A stretch of DNA of 64,000 nt, taken from contig JAURFD010000004.1 of assembly GCA_030827125.1 (NCBI GenBank), positions 62,001 to 126,000 on the forward strand, written 5' to 3'. Positions 16,923-27,664 of this stretch are shown in pieces. The notes below the pieces were generated by a model. That model did no database searches. It saw only the letters and a program-made list of their open reading frames with translations, and was not told where the DNA came from. This DNA comes from Candidatus Nanopelagicales bacterium (GTDB taxonomy: Bacteria; Actinomycetota; Actinomycetes; S36-B12). Each line of letters starts with the position of its first letter. The stretch's first letter is position 1. A program made the translations under genes and the position numbers.

Positions 16923-18061
16923 TGACCTTCGCGCTAACGGCGCCACACCTCGAGATCGACAACCTGCTCGCCGACCGGGCCACCCGGATCATCGTGTGCT
17001 GTGGCGCGGGCGGAGTAGGCAAGACGACAACGGCAGCGGCACTCGGCCTGCGGGCCGCCGATATGGGCCGCAACGTCTGCGTTCTCACGATCGACCCGGC
17101 CCGCCGCCTCGCGCAGGCCATGGGCCTGACCGAACTCGACAACAGCCCGCGCAAGGTCCCGGGAGTCACCGGTGGGGGCTCACTCAGCGCCATGATGCTC
17201 GACATGAAGCGGACGTTCGACGAGGTCGTCGAGTCGCATTCGGACCCCGCGCGCGCCCAGGCCATCTTGGACAACCCGTTCTACCAAGCCCTGTCCTCGT
17301 CCTTCGCCGGGACGCAGGAATACATGGCCATGGAAAAGCTCGGTCAGCTGCGCGCCGAGGCCGATCGCGACGGAACCTGGGATCTCATCGTCGTTGACAC
17401 CCCACCCTCGCGATCAGCCCTGGACTTCCTCGACGCACCCGATCGACTAGGCACCTTCCTTGACGGGCGTTTCATCAAGATCCTGACCGCCCCCGCCCGG
17501 GGGGCCGGCAAGGGCCTGGGCAAGTTGCTCGGGGCGGGCTTCGGTCTTTTCGCTGGAGTGCTCACCAAGATCCTCGGCACGCAATTGCTGAGTGACCTCG
17601 GCGCGTTCGTGAGCGCCGTCGACACGATGTTTGGTGGTTTCCGCGAGCGGGCGGAAGCGACGTACTCGCTGCTCAAGGACGATGGGACCTCCTTCATCGT
17701 TGTGGCAGCGCCGGAGCCTGACGCCCTGCGCGAGGCGTCCTACTTCGTCGATCGACTAGAGACCGATCAGATGCCGCTCGCCGGACTGGTGCTGAACCGT
17801 GTGCAGGAGGTACGTGCCCCGGAGTTGTCGGTGGAGCGCGCGGTGGCGGGAGCCGATCGCATTGAGGACTCCGACCCGATGACGTCCGCTCTGCTGCGGC
17901 TGCACGCGGATCGGTTGCGCAACGCCGAGCGGCAAGAGCGACTCGCCCGCAAATTCGTCTCGGCGCATCCGGAGGTGTCGGTGACGGAGGTCGTGGCCCT
18001 GCCCGAGGACGTCCACGACCTCACCGGGTTGCGCACGGTCGGCGACTTGCTCGCCGACTAG
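16922..18061 (+). CDS. ArsA/GET3-like ATPase, second of pair
   Basis: This 379-residue partner has Walker A CGAGGVGKTTTAAALG, the switch region TIDPARRLAQAMG and switch II VVDTPPSRSALDFLDAPDRL. A hydrophobic Gly-rich insertion (GKGLGKLLGAGFGLFAGVLT) near residues 190-215 could bind a membrane or a tail-anchored client. The ATG overlaps the first gene's TGA by one base, so the two subunits are made together, in keeping with a heteromeric complex. Arsenite export is unlikely without an arsB gene. Confidence 0.9.
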   Translation: MTFALTAPHLEIDNLLADRATRIIVCCGAGGVGKTTTAAALGLRAADMGRNVCVLTIDPARRLAQAMGLTELDNSPRKVPGVTGGGSLSAMMLDMKRTFDEVVESHSDPARAQAILDNPFYQALSSSFAGTQEYMAMEKLGQLRAEADRDGTWDLIVVDTPPSRSALDFLDAPDRLGTFLDGRFIKILTAPARGAGKGLGKLLGAGFGLFAGVLTKILGTQLLSDLGAFVSAVDTMFGGFRERAEATYSLLKDDGTSFIVVAAPEPDALREASYFVDRLETDQMPLAGLVLNRVQEVRAPELSVERAVAGADRIEDSDPMTSALLRLHADRLRNAERQERLARKFVSAHPEVSVTEVVALPEDVHDLTGLRTVGDLLAD

Positions 18062-18074
18062 GCCGCGCTGAGAC

Positions 18075-18383
18075 CTACGAAGCCTGGGAGCAGTCGAGTG
18101 AGATTGCGCGCTCGTACTCGTCACGCGCGGTCTGCAGGAGGTGACGCCACGAGGTGACCTGCGGCCGGCGACGCAGCAGGGCCCGACGCTCACGCTCGGT
18201 CATGCCACCCCAGACGCCGAATTCCACCCGGTTGTCTAAGGCGTCCGCAAGACATTCGGTGCGTACCAGGCACCCCTGGCAGATGACCTTGGCGCGGTTT
18301 TGCGCGGCCCCTTGGACAAAGAGCGCGTCAGGATCCGACGTCCGACAGGCTGCTCGTGCTGTCCACTCCGTGGACCAGGTCAT
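18075..18383 (-). CDS. whiB: WhiB family iron-sulfur transcription factor
   Basis: This 102-residue WhiB-like protein has the four Cys that hold a 4Fe-4S cluster: ACRTSDPD, then CQGCLVRTEC (C-x2-C-x5-C). It also has the turn GVWGGMTERERR before the basic C-terminal DNA-binding tail. By position after the ArsA pair and before the PBP gene it corresponds to WhiB4 of mycobacteria, which senses oxygen and redox state. ATG 18383 is preferred because GAAGGGGA precedes it; GTG 18431 would add 16 residues. It is divergent from the PBP gene. Confidence 0.93.
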   Translation of the reverse strand: MTWSTEWTARAACRTSDPDALFVQGAAQNRAKVICQGCLVRTECLADALDNRVEFGVWGGMTERERRALLRRRPQVTSWRHLLQTARDEYERAISLDCSQAS

Positions 18384-18611
18384 CGGGTTTCCCCTTCCCG
18401 CCGCACAGAGCACGGCCGCCTCGCGAGTCACATTGGCTTCTTGCAGTGCGCCCGGACGTTACGCCGGACCGAGGGCGCCAGACAGGTGCATCTGGACTAA
18501 GACACCATAGCCTGAAATAACTAATCCTGGGAAGACCCCGCGTTGTGCCGACGCGACTTCCACCGACCTGGGGACCTACCCTGGTCTCACAGCCAACCCA
18601 GGGAGACGCCC

Positions 18612-20936
18612 GTGCGCAAGACCCGACCGTCCGGTCGCGTCGGTCCGGCCTCTCTGCTGGGCCGCCTCGGTCTGTTCGCCCTGGTCTCACTGCTGGCCGG
18701 AGCCGTGGTCGCCGCCATGGTGCTCCCCGTTGCCGCCGCGGCCGGTCTCCTCACCCGCGGCGCGGTCGAAAGCTTCGAATCCCTGCCCACCGAACTCAAC
18801 ACCCCCGAACTCCCCGAGCGATCGGTGATCTTGGCCAGTGATGGATCCGTCCTCGCCACGATCTACTACCAGAACCGCATCGAGGTGCCCCTGAGTTCGG
18901 TGTCGCCCATCATGCGCCAGGCCATCGTCGCGATCGAGGACGCTCGATTCCTCGATCACCCCGGCATCGACCTGCGTGGCACCATGCGCGCGATCGTGTC
19001 CAATGCCAGCGGCGCCGAAACGTTGCAGGGCGGCTCCACGATCACGCAGCAGTACGTGAAGAACGTGCTCATGGCCAGCGCAAGTACCGAAGAGGAACTC
19101 AGTGCCGCGCGCGAGCGCACACCGTCGCGCAAGCTGCGGGAGATCCGGATCGCCCTGGCTCTCGAACGCCGCTACACAAAGGACCAGATCCTTGAGAAGT
19201 ACCTCAACATTGTGTACTTCGGCGCCGGCGCCTATGGGGTCGAGGCAGCCTCACGACGCTACTTCTCCAAGGCCGCGAGTGAACTCACCCTGGTCGAGGC
19301 CGCCACGCTCGCGGGCATCGTGCAGCAACCGACCGCCTACGACCCCACCCGCAATCCGGACTTCTCGCAGGGACGTCGCGACGTCGTTCTGGACGAGATG
19401 GCCGAGGCGGGCTTCATCACCGAGGTCGAGGTGGCGGCGGCCAAGCAGGTCGCCATCGAGGACATCCTGAACCCGTCCATCCAACCCAACGGCTGCACGT
19501 CGTCCTACGCCCCGTACTTCTGCGACTACGTCATCCGGACCGTCAAGAACGACCCCGCCTTCGGCGAGACGCAGGTCGAACGCGAAGCACTTCTTCGTCG
19601 CGGCGGCCTCACGATTCGCACGACCCTTGACCTTGATGTGCAAACCAAGGCGACGGAGACCGTCGCCGAGTACATCCCGGTGAAGGACCCCAGCCAGCGT
19701 GCTGCCGCGATCACCCTCGTGGAGCCCGGCACCGGCAACGTCATCGCCATGGCACAGAACCGCGAGTGGGGGCTGAAGGGCAAGGGCAAGACGACGTACA
19801 ACTACAACGTCGACGCGGGCTACGGCGGCACCATTGGCATGCAGGCCGGGTCGACGTTCAAGGTCTTCACCTTGGCCGAAGCACTGGAGGCTGGGTTCTC
19901 GCCGTTCGAGGGTATTGATGCACCGAACCCGAAGACCTTCGAGAATTTCGTCAACTGCAGCACCGGCGAAGAGTTTCAACCGGTGACAGTGCGCAACTCC
20001 GGATCTGCCGGCTTCCTCAACATGTTCCAGGCGACAGCCTTCTCGACCAACACGTATTTCGTCACCCTCGCCGAGCGCTACGGGTTGTGTCGGCAGGCAG
20101 AGATCGCCGAGCAGATGGGGGTGCGCCTGGCCACCGGTGACCCGCTACTGCGTGTGCCCACATTCTCGCTCGGCACCATGGAGGTGTCACCCCTGTCCAT
20201 GGCCGGGGCGTATGCCGCCTTCGCCAACCACGGCGTCTACTGCTCGCCGCGGGTGGTCCTGGAGATCTCCGACCGGTACGGCCAGCAGATCAATGTGCCT
20301 GCGCCGCGTTGCCGTGAGGTCGTCTCCCGCGGCGTGGCCGACGCCGTCACCGGCGTTCTCACCAACGTCATCGACGGCAACCTCGGTGGGCGCACAGGTC
20401 AGGCCATGTCGTTGCCCGACCGGCCGGCCGCCGGCAAGACCGGAAGCACCAATGACAACGCCGCCATCTGGTTCGCCGGCTACACCCCGAATATCGCCGC
20501 CGCGATCTGGGTCGGTGATCCTCGCGGTGGCTTTGCCTACCCCATGACCGACGTGACCATCAACGGTCAGTACTACTCCTATGTCACCGGCGGGCAGATC
20601 CCCGGTCCGATTTGGCGCGAGGTCATGATCGCGGCGCACACGAACATCCCCCCGACGCCGTTCGAACTGTTCAACGAGTGGGGCGTCGGTCCGGTGCGTG
20701 GCGTGGGACCGTCTCCGGTCTTCGTGCCGTGGATCCTGCCCACCGCCCCACCCGAGGAGCCGAAGCCGGAGAAGACGAAAGACCCCAAGCCGACGCCCAA
20801 GCCCACCGACGACACGACAGTGACGCCGACGCCGGAACCGCAGCCGAGTCCGACGCCGGAACCGCAGCCGAGTTTGACGCCAGGGCCGACTCCCGGGCCG
20901 CCTGGCGAACCCACCACGCCAGCTGAACCGGGCTAG
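18612..20936 (+). CDS. Bifunctional penicillin-binding protein (transglycosylase/transpeptidase)
   Basis: This 774-residue class A PBP polymerises and crosslinks peptidoglycan. After a membrane anchor (about residues 15-52), the GT51 domain shows the motif pair EDARFLDHPGID and GGSTITQQYVKN. The transpeptidase domain has the Ser nucleophile in AGSTFKVF (SxxK), the SxN motif in FSTNTYF and the KTG triad in AGKTGSTND. No PASTA domain is present. The tail is Pro/Thr/Glu-rich and contains a tandem repeat. By position it matches ponA2 of mycobacteria. GTG 18612 follows AGGGAGA; a TACCCT box at 18577-18582 would give a short leader. Confidence 0.95.
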   Translation: MRKTRPSGRVGPASLLGRLGLFALVSLLAGAVVAAMVLPVAAAAGLLTRGAVESFESLPTELNTPELPERSVILASDGSVLATIYYQNRIEVPLSSVSPIMRQAIVAIEDARFLDHPGIDLRGTMRAIVSNASGAETLQGGSTITQQYVKNVLMASASTEEELSAARERTPSRKLREIRIALALERRYTKDQILEKYLNIVYFGAGAYGVEAASRRYFSKAASELTLVEAATLAGIVQQPTAYDPTRNPDFSQGRRDVVLDEMAEAGFITEVEVAAAKQVAIEDILNPSIQPNGCTSSYAPYFCDYVIRTVKNDPAFGETQVEREALLRRGGLTIRTTLDLDVQTKATETVAEYIPVKDPSQRAAAITLVEPGTGNVIAMAQNREWGLKGKGKTTYNYNVDAGYGGTIGMQAGSTFKVFTLAEALEAGFSPFEGIDAPNPKTFENFVNCSTGEEFQPVTVRNSGSAGFLNMFQATAFSTNTYFVTLAERYGLCRQAEIAEQMGVRLATGDPLLRVPTFSLGTMEVSPLSMAGAYAAFANHGVYCSPRVVLEISDRYGQQINVPAPRCREVVSRGVADAVTGVLTNVIDGNLGGRTGQAMSLPDRPAAGKTGSTNDNAAIWFAGYTPNIAAAIWVGDPRGGFAYPMTDVTINGQYYSYVTGGQIPGPIWREVMIAAHTNIPPTPFELFNEWGVGPVRGVGPSPVFVPWILPTAPPEEPKPEKTKDPKPTPKPTDDTTVTPTPEPQPSPTPEPQPSLTPGPTPGPPGEPTTPAEPG
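20826..20873 (+). repeat. Two 24-base tandem repeats in the PBP tail
   Basis: Units at 20826-20849 and 20850-20873 are identical and encode PTPEPQPS-type octapeptides in the Pro-rich C-terminal tail of the PBP. The copy number probably varies between strains. Confidence 0.9.
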
Positions 20937-21394
20937 CTCAGCGCCTGCTTCACCAGGGCCGCCACAGCGCTCCCGTCCGCGCGGCCGCGTGTCTGCGGAG
21001 TCAGCGTCTTCATCACCACGCCCATCGCGGCCGGCCCGGTCTTGCCCTCGGCCGCGGCCGTCGCGACCGCTGCATCGACCAGGGCCTGCAGTTCCGCGTC
21101 TGTCAATGGTGCCGGGAGGTAGCGCTCCAGGACCACGAGTTCGGCGCGTTCGCGATCCGCGCGATCGGTCGCCCCTCCACTGTCGAAGGCTTCGGCCGCC
21201 TCGCGTCGCTTCTTCGCCTCCGCGACCAGGACGCCTACGACCTCGCCGTCGTCGAGTTGGCGGGCCGACTTGCCGGCGACTTCAGCGTTGGTGACCGCCG
21301 AGAGCGCCATGCGCAGGGTGGACATGGTGACCTCATCGCGTTGACGAATGGCGGTGGTGAGATCACTCTGCAACTGGTCCTTGAGGGGGCTCAT
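20933..21394 (-). CDS. GatB/YqeY domain-containing protein
   Basis: This 153-residue protein is a stand-alone YqeY domain, the helical module also found at the end of the GatB amidotransferase subunit. It starts MSPLKDQLQSDLTTAIRQRD and has AKKRREAAEAFDSGGATDRA and LPAPLTDAEL, all family hallmarks. It may bind tRNA; the exact role is unknown. ATG 21394 gives the usual length; the frame extends upstream without coding character. Its stop shares a CTAG with the convergent PBP gene. The same position next to the class A PBP is usual in actinobacteria. Confidence 0.92.
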   Translation of the reverse strand: MSPLKDQLQSDLTTAIRQRDEVTMSTLRMALSAVTNAEVAGKSARQLDDGEVVGVLVAEAKKRREAAEAFDSGGATDRADRERAELVVLERYLPAPLTDAELQALVDAAVATAAAEGKTGPAAMGVVMKTLTPQTRGRADGSAVAALVKQALS

Positions 21395-21433
21395 GCCTGC
21401 ATTGTCCACTACCCGGCGTGACAGACTGCCCGC

Positions 21434-22360
21434 ATGGCCCTTGGCAAATTCATTGGCGGCACGCTCGTCGCCGGTGCTGCCGTGGCCACCTATGCCAGGT
21501 GGGAGGCGTCGTCCTACCGGCTTCGGCGCCACGAGGCAGCCGCGCTGCCCGAAGACGCTGATCCCCTCCGCATCCTCCACCTGTCCGACCTGCATATGAC
21601 CCCACGGCGTCATCGCCTTCAAAGCTGGGTTGCGTCACTCGCCGAACTCCGCCCGGACCTCGTGGTGGTGACCGGCGACTTCCTCGGCCATGTCGACGCC
21701 GTCGATCCCGTGGTGGCAGCACTCGAGCCACTGACCAGCATCGCCCCCGGGGTTTTTGTCCTCGGCAGCAACGACTACTACGCGCCGCGCGCCATCAACC
21801 CGTTCAGCTATTTCGCGGGACCCTCGGACCTGCATCCGGATCGACCCGAACTCCCCTGGCCCGATCTCGTCGGCGCTCTCACCTCCGCGGGCTGGGCCCA
21901 CCTGCCCAATGCGCGGGCGATGATCGAAGCTGGGGGTCTGCGGATCGACGTTCGGGGAGTCGATGACCCGCACATCGAGCGCGACGACTACGCCCTCGTC
22001 GCCGGCTCAGCCGACTCCTCCGCCGACCTGTCCCTCGGCGTCGCGCACGCGCCCTATCTGCGGATCCTCGATGCCATGGCGGCCGATGGTGTCGACGTGA
22101 CCCTCGCGGGTCACACCCACGGCGGTCAGGTGTGTCTGCCCGGGTACGGCGCCCTTGTCACGAATTGCGACCTTGATCGCCGTCGCGCCCGGGGCCTATC
22201 ACGCCACGAGCGTCCCCTTGCAGAGTTCGCACCCCATGATCAGCCCGACATGGTGCTCCACGTCTCCGGTGGCCTCGGCACCTCGCCCTACGCCCCACTC
22301 CGATTCGCCTGCCCCCCAGAGGCGACCCTCCTCACTTTGACGCCGAAGGCAGGAGGCTAG
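21434..22360 (+). CDS. Calcineurin-like metallophosphoesterase
   Basis: This 308-residue protein has an N-terminal membrane segment (FIGGTLVAGAAVATYARW) and a metallophosphoesterase domain. The dimetal motifs are LSDLHMT (DxH), VVVTGDFL (GD), VLGSNDYY (the GNHD equivalent, with Ser-Asn-Asp) and LAGHTHGGQVCLP. The YaeI-like group to which it belongs hydrolyses phosphodiesters of unknown identity, possibly lipids such as UDP-diacylglucosamine. It lies between yqeY and tRNA-Pro as in other actinobacteria. Confidence 0.92.
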   Translation: MALGKFIGGTLVAGAAVATYARWEASSYRLRRHEAAALPEDADPLRILHLSDLHMTPRRHRLQSWVASLAELRPDLVVVTGDFLGHVDAVDPVVAALEPLTSIAPGVFVLGSNDYYAPRAINPFSYFAGPSDLHPDRPELPWPDLVGALTSAGWAHLPNARAMIEAGGLRIDVRGVDDPHIERDDYALVAGSADSSADLSLGVAHAPYLRILDAMAADGVDVTLAGHTHGGQVCLPGYGALVTNCDLDRRRARGLSRHERPLAEFAPHDQPDMVLHVSGGLGTSPYAPLRFACPPEATLLTLTPKAGG

Positions 22361-22376
22361 ACTTCACCGGCTCCCT

Positions 22377-22450
<74 letters not shown>

Positions 22451-22454
22451 CGCA

Positions 22455-22489
22455 CGAAAGGGTCCAGGGTTTCCCCCTGGACCCTTTCG
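22455..22489. terminator. Bidirectional hairpin between tRNA-Pro and asd
   Basis: Arms at 22455-22469 and 22475-22489 are perfectly complementary over 15 bases (CGAAAGGGTCCAGGG) with loop TTTCC. It would end tRNA-Pro transcripts from the left and lysC-asd transcripts from the right. It begins 4 bases after the tRNA. Confidence 0.85.
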
Positions 22490-22505
22490 CATGTGACGCG
22501 CGGCA

Positions 22506-24844
<2,339 letters not shown>

Positions 24845-24960
24845 ATCGGCTCCTGGCCAGCACGCCGGCCGCCCCCGATCGGGGCGAACACCTACGGCGG
24901 AGGGGCCAGTCTAACGGCTCCTGCGCAGGGGCGAAGACCCCCATCGCACCGGCAAACACC

Positions 24961-25013
24961 CGTGGCGGGCCACGTCCTGGAGAATTCGCGATCCAGGTGC
25001 GTGACCCGCCACG
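24961..25013. terminator. Compound hairpin between the sulfur operon and lysC promoter
   Basis: The outer arms at 24961-24974 and 25000-25013 pair over 14 positions, one of them G-T. An inner stem CCTGGA/TCCAGG lies at 24976-24981 and 24992-24997. It starts 17 bases beyond the DsrE-like gene stop and would end that minus-strand operon. The arm core GTGGCGGG also occurs in the hairpin after acs. Confidence 0.65.
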
Positions 25014-25029
25014 TGGCGTTTGGCGCAGA

Positions 25030-25566
25030 TCAGATGAACAGGAGCTGGCCCCCGGCGCTCTTATCCATGAAGTCGGTGGCGTTGATGACCGCCTCGACTC
25101 CGTCGTACATGTCGTCCTCGGACACCTTCATCATGTCCACAGACATGCGGCATGCCCACAGATGTCCCCCCGCGGCCACGATCTGCTCGAGCATGTCCGG
25201 GACCTCCGGGACGCCGAGGTCGGCAATCTGCTTCTTCATCATCTTTGTCGACATGCCCTGCATGCCCGGCAGAGCGGTGAGGAACTGCGGGATGCGGGAG
25301 TCACCCACGGGCATGTGCATCGCCGTATTGCCGACCGGCGTGAACTGCAGGTCGTGCATACGGGACTTCAAGATCATGTCCAATCCCCAGAAGGTGAAGA
25401 ACAGGTGGGTTTCAATGCCCTCACCCAGGGCGGCGTTGGCCAGGACCAGGCCCGGGTAGGCCATGTCGAGATTGCCCTTGGAGCAAATGATCACGAGTTT
25501 GCGATCAACCTCGTCCTCGTCGCCGAAGTCCGGGACGATGGCGGGTGCGGTATCGGTCATAGTCAT
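25030..25566 (-). CDS. DsrE-like (DsrE/DsrF/DrsH family) sulfur-relay protein
   Basis: This 178-residue protein has the DsrE/F/H fold signature. VIICSKGNLDMAYPGLVLAN is followed by THLFFTFWGLDM, and the conserved Cys is at about residue 139 in LWACRMSVDMM. That Cys is where DsrE2-type proteins carry persulfide sulfur. Another Cys is near residue 28. Methionine-rich helices lie between. It is the last gene of the five-gene sulfur cassette, 10 bases after the TusE-like gene. ATG 25566 follows AAGGAG. It likely hands sulfur to or from the TusE-like protein; the exact partner is inferred. Confidence 0.85.
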   Translation of the reverse strand: MTMTDTAPAIVPDFGDEDEVDRKLVIICSKGNLDMAYPGLVLANAALGEGIETHLFFTFWGLDMILKSRMHDLQFTPVGNTAMHMPVGDSRIPQFLTALPGMQGMSTKMMKKQIADLGVPEVPDMLEQIVAAGGHLWACRMSVDMMKVSEDDMYDGVEAVINATDFMDKSAGGQLLFI

Positions 25567-25576
25567 GGCAGGCTCC

Positions 25577-25891
25577 TTAGACGCAGCCGTGCGGCTTGGG
25601 CAGGCCGGCGATGTACGCCATCTTCTTTGCCGGCTTCTTGGGGAAGAGAACGAACTGCCTCTTGACGGGGAACCCGCCCACGGTGTCGACGCGGCGCGTC
25701 GTGGCGGTCTCGCCCTGCGCCTTGTAGTCATCACGCAGGAAGCGGATCACGGCCCAGTGCTCATCGGTCATCTCGACACCGATGTTCTTGGCCAGTTCGG
25801 CTCCTAGCGCCTCATCCCACTCGTCGTATTCGGTCAGGAAGCCGTCGTCGTCGACGTGGACGTCGCGGCCGGCAATCATCGTGGTGCTCAT
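25577..25891 (-). CDS. tusE: TusE/DsrC-like sulfur carrier
   Basis: This 104-residue protein has the DsrC/TusE plan: FLTEYDEWDEALG, then MTDEHWAVIRFLRDDY, then the C-terminal arm IAGLPKPHGCV. The penultimate Cys (CysA) is present. The second Cys of true DsrC, eleven residues before CysA, is replaced here by Ala (MAYIAGLPKPHGC). It therefore cannot form the DsrC trisulfide and is a single-Cys carrier of the TusE type. ATG 25891 follows GAAGGAG. It is 4 bases downstream of the DUF1641 gene. Confidence 0.9.
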   Translation of the reverse strand: MSTTMIAGRDVHVDDDGFLTEYDEWDEALGAELAKNIGVEMTDEHWAVIRFLRDDYKAQGETATTRRVDTVGGFPVKRQFVLFPKKPAKKMAYIAGLPKPHGCV

Positions 25892-25895
25892 GGTG

Positions 25896-26414
25896 CTACT
25901 CCTTCGGGGAGGTGGTGGTTGGAGCCTGGCTCCCCAGGGAGCGCAGGACGGTGAGGGCGCGAGCGAGACCACGGCGGACCTCGGGATCGCGCATTTGCCG
26001 CAGGAGGGCGAAGGTGGAAGGCGGCGGACCCACGGGGGAGTCCTCGATCTCCTGTACCTCGACGGCGGTGCGGCTGAGTAGGTTCATGACCTCGGGCTGA
26101 GTCATCTCCTTGACCGTGTTGAGGATGAGGACGATGTTGTCGCCGAGGGCCTGCACGTCTTCCTCGGTGAAGGACGTGACGACGCGATCGGCAATCTCCA
26201 TGCCGCCCTGGGCGAAGGTGAAATAGCCCTTCTCCTCGAGTTCGGCCGCACGCGCGGTGAGCATTTGCATCACCGGGTTGGCCAATTCCGTCAGGCCGAG
26301 CAGCATCTCCCGCATCTCGCGTTGCCGCTCAAGCTCTTCGGAGATTTCGGTCATCTGCAGGGACAGCCGATCTAGTTGTTCGACCAGGCTGCGGTCCATC
26401 TCGACGGCGGTCAT
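25896..26414 (-). CDS. DUF1641 protein
   Basis: This 172-residue, mostly helical, acidic protein has an N-terminal coiled-coil-like region (EQLDRLSLQMTEISEELERQ) and the DUF1641 core LADRV-like segment followed by FTEEDVQALGDNIVLILNTV. DUF1641 proteins occur beside sulfide:quinone oxidoreductases and formate dehydrogenases, perhaps as accessory subunits, but their role is not established. The start overlaps the SQR stop as ATGA, so the two products are made together and probably interact. There is no Cys in it. Confidence 0.8.
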   Translation of the reverse strand: MTAVEMDRSLVEQLDRLSLQMTEISEELERQREMREMLLGLTELANPVMQMLTARAAELEEKGYFTFAQGGMEIADRVVTSFTEEDVQALGDNIVLILNTVKEMTQPEVMNLLSRTAVEVQEIEDSPVGPPPSTFALLRQMRDPEVRRGLARALTVLRSLGSQAPTTTSPKE

Positions 26415-27664
26415 CGCGCACTCTCCAGAACATCGGTTTGCTTGCCCACCATCGACATGAGGGCGGGGAGGGGGAGCTCCTTGCCGGGGAGCAGAAGGTT
26501 CCAATACATCCACCGGAAGGCGAGCTTGCCGAGGTGGTTGAGATCGGTCTCCTTGAGAAGGCTGAACGGCCCGATGCCCGGGAGGGGGTACTTGCCCGGG
26601 AGCGGCTCGGTGTCGTAGTTGAAGTCGATGAGCATGCCCTTGCCGTGGCCAGATTCGATGAAGCAGTTGGCATGGCCGTCGAACATCGAGGTCATCGGGC
26701 GACCATTGACGTGGTTGATGAAGTTGTCCGGGAAGAGGTCAATGGAGAAGTGCGCCACTGAGCCAGCCTTTGATGCGGGAATGTTGGACGCATCGCCGAT
26801 AGCGAAGATGTTGTCGTACTTCGCGCTCAGCAGGGTGTGCTTGTCGACGGGGACGTAGTTGAGGTCATCGCCGAGTCCCGAGCGGGCAATGTAGTCCGCG
26901 CCCATGTTGAGGGGAACGGTGACGAGGAGATCAAAGGGCACCTCTCGCTCATCCATCGACACGATCTTGGAGCCCTCACCATCCACCTCGTCGATCATGA
27001 AGTCCGGCTCGAGCTGAATCTTGCGATCTTCCAGCATGTGGCCGAGCAGTTTCGACGCCACGGGCTTGGTGAAGGCACCCTCGAGCGGGGTGACGTAGAC
27101 GATCTCTACTTGGTCGCGCATGCCCTTCTCGGCGAAGAACGCATCGGCGAGGAAGGTGAACTCCAGCGGTGCCACCGGGCACTTGATGGGCATTTCGGTG
27201 ACGTGCACAACCAGTCGACCACCAGGCCAGTTCGCCAACGTCTCCTGCAGCGCCATGGCGCCCTCGAAGGTGTAGAACTCGTGGACGCTCTTGCGCCACA
27301 CCTCGGGATCGTCCATGCCCGGCGTCTGGTCGGGTCGAGGAGTCGTGCCGGAGGCGATGATCAGGTAGTCGTAGGGCAGCGTCTGGCCGTCAGTGAGGTG
27401 AACGACGTTCGCCTCGGCATCTACACGATCCACCTCGGACCGGATCCGTGTCACACCCTCAGGGATGAAGCGATCCGTCGGCTCCATCGTCTCTTCGGCG
27501 GTGTAGGCGCCGAAGGGAAGGAACAGATAGCCGGGCTGGTAGTGGTGAATGTCGCTCGGCTCAACAACGGTGATCTCCCACTCGTCCTTGGGCAGCCGTG
27601 GGCGCAATTTGTTGATAGCCATAGTGCCCGCGGTGCCAGCACCGAGCACGAGTAGCCGCTTCAT
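26411..27664 (-). CDS. Sulfide:quinone oxidoreductase-like flavoprotein
   Basis: This 417-residue flavoprotein has the FAD motif LVLGAGTAGTMAINKL, ASGTTPRPDQTPG, and the second FAD motif IFAIGDASNIPASKAG. Two Cys are in the places used for sulfide oxidation, C162 (MPIKCPVAPLE) and C334 (GHANCFIE). The third Cys of classical SQR (around residue 128) is missing, as in some SQR types. The C-terminal amphipathic region FRWMYWNLLLPG would bind the membrane, and electrons from sulfide or a persulfide would go to the quinone pool. It overlaps both the regulator gene upstream and DUF1641 downstream by 4 bases. Confidence 0.88.
   Translation of the reverse strand: MKRLLVLGAGTAGTMAINKLRPRLPKDEWEITVVEPSDIHHYQPGYLFLPFGAYTAEETMEPTDRFIPEGVTRIRSEVDRVDAEANVVHLTDGQTLPYDYLIIASGTTPRPDQTPGMDDPEVWRKSVHEFYTFEGAMALQETLANWPGGRLVVHVTEMPIKCPVAPLEFTFLADAFFAEKGMRDQVEIVYVTPLEGAFTKPVASKLLGHMLEDRKIQLEPDFMIDEVDGEGSKIVSMDEREVPFDLLVTVPLNMGADYIARSGLGDDLNYVPVDKHTLLSAKYDNIFAIGDASNIPASKAGSVAHFSIDLFPDNFINHVNGRPMTSMFDGHANCFIESGHGKGMLIDFNYDTEPLPGKYPLPGIGPFSLLKETDLNHLGKLAFRWMYWNLLLPGKELPLPALMSMVGKQTDVLESAR

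Noticed and set aside
24845-24960. Lysine riboswitch or attenuator before lysC
   Set aside because: The leader is only about 57 bases and has a simple palindrome but none of the lysine riboswitch elements.
26837-27655. 272-codon plus-strand frame across the SQR-like gene
   Set aside because: It is antisense to a flavoprotein with intact FAD motifs and is a shadow of high GC.
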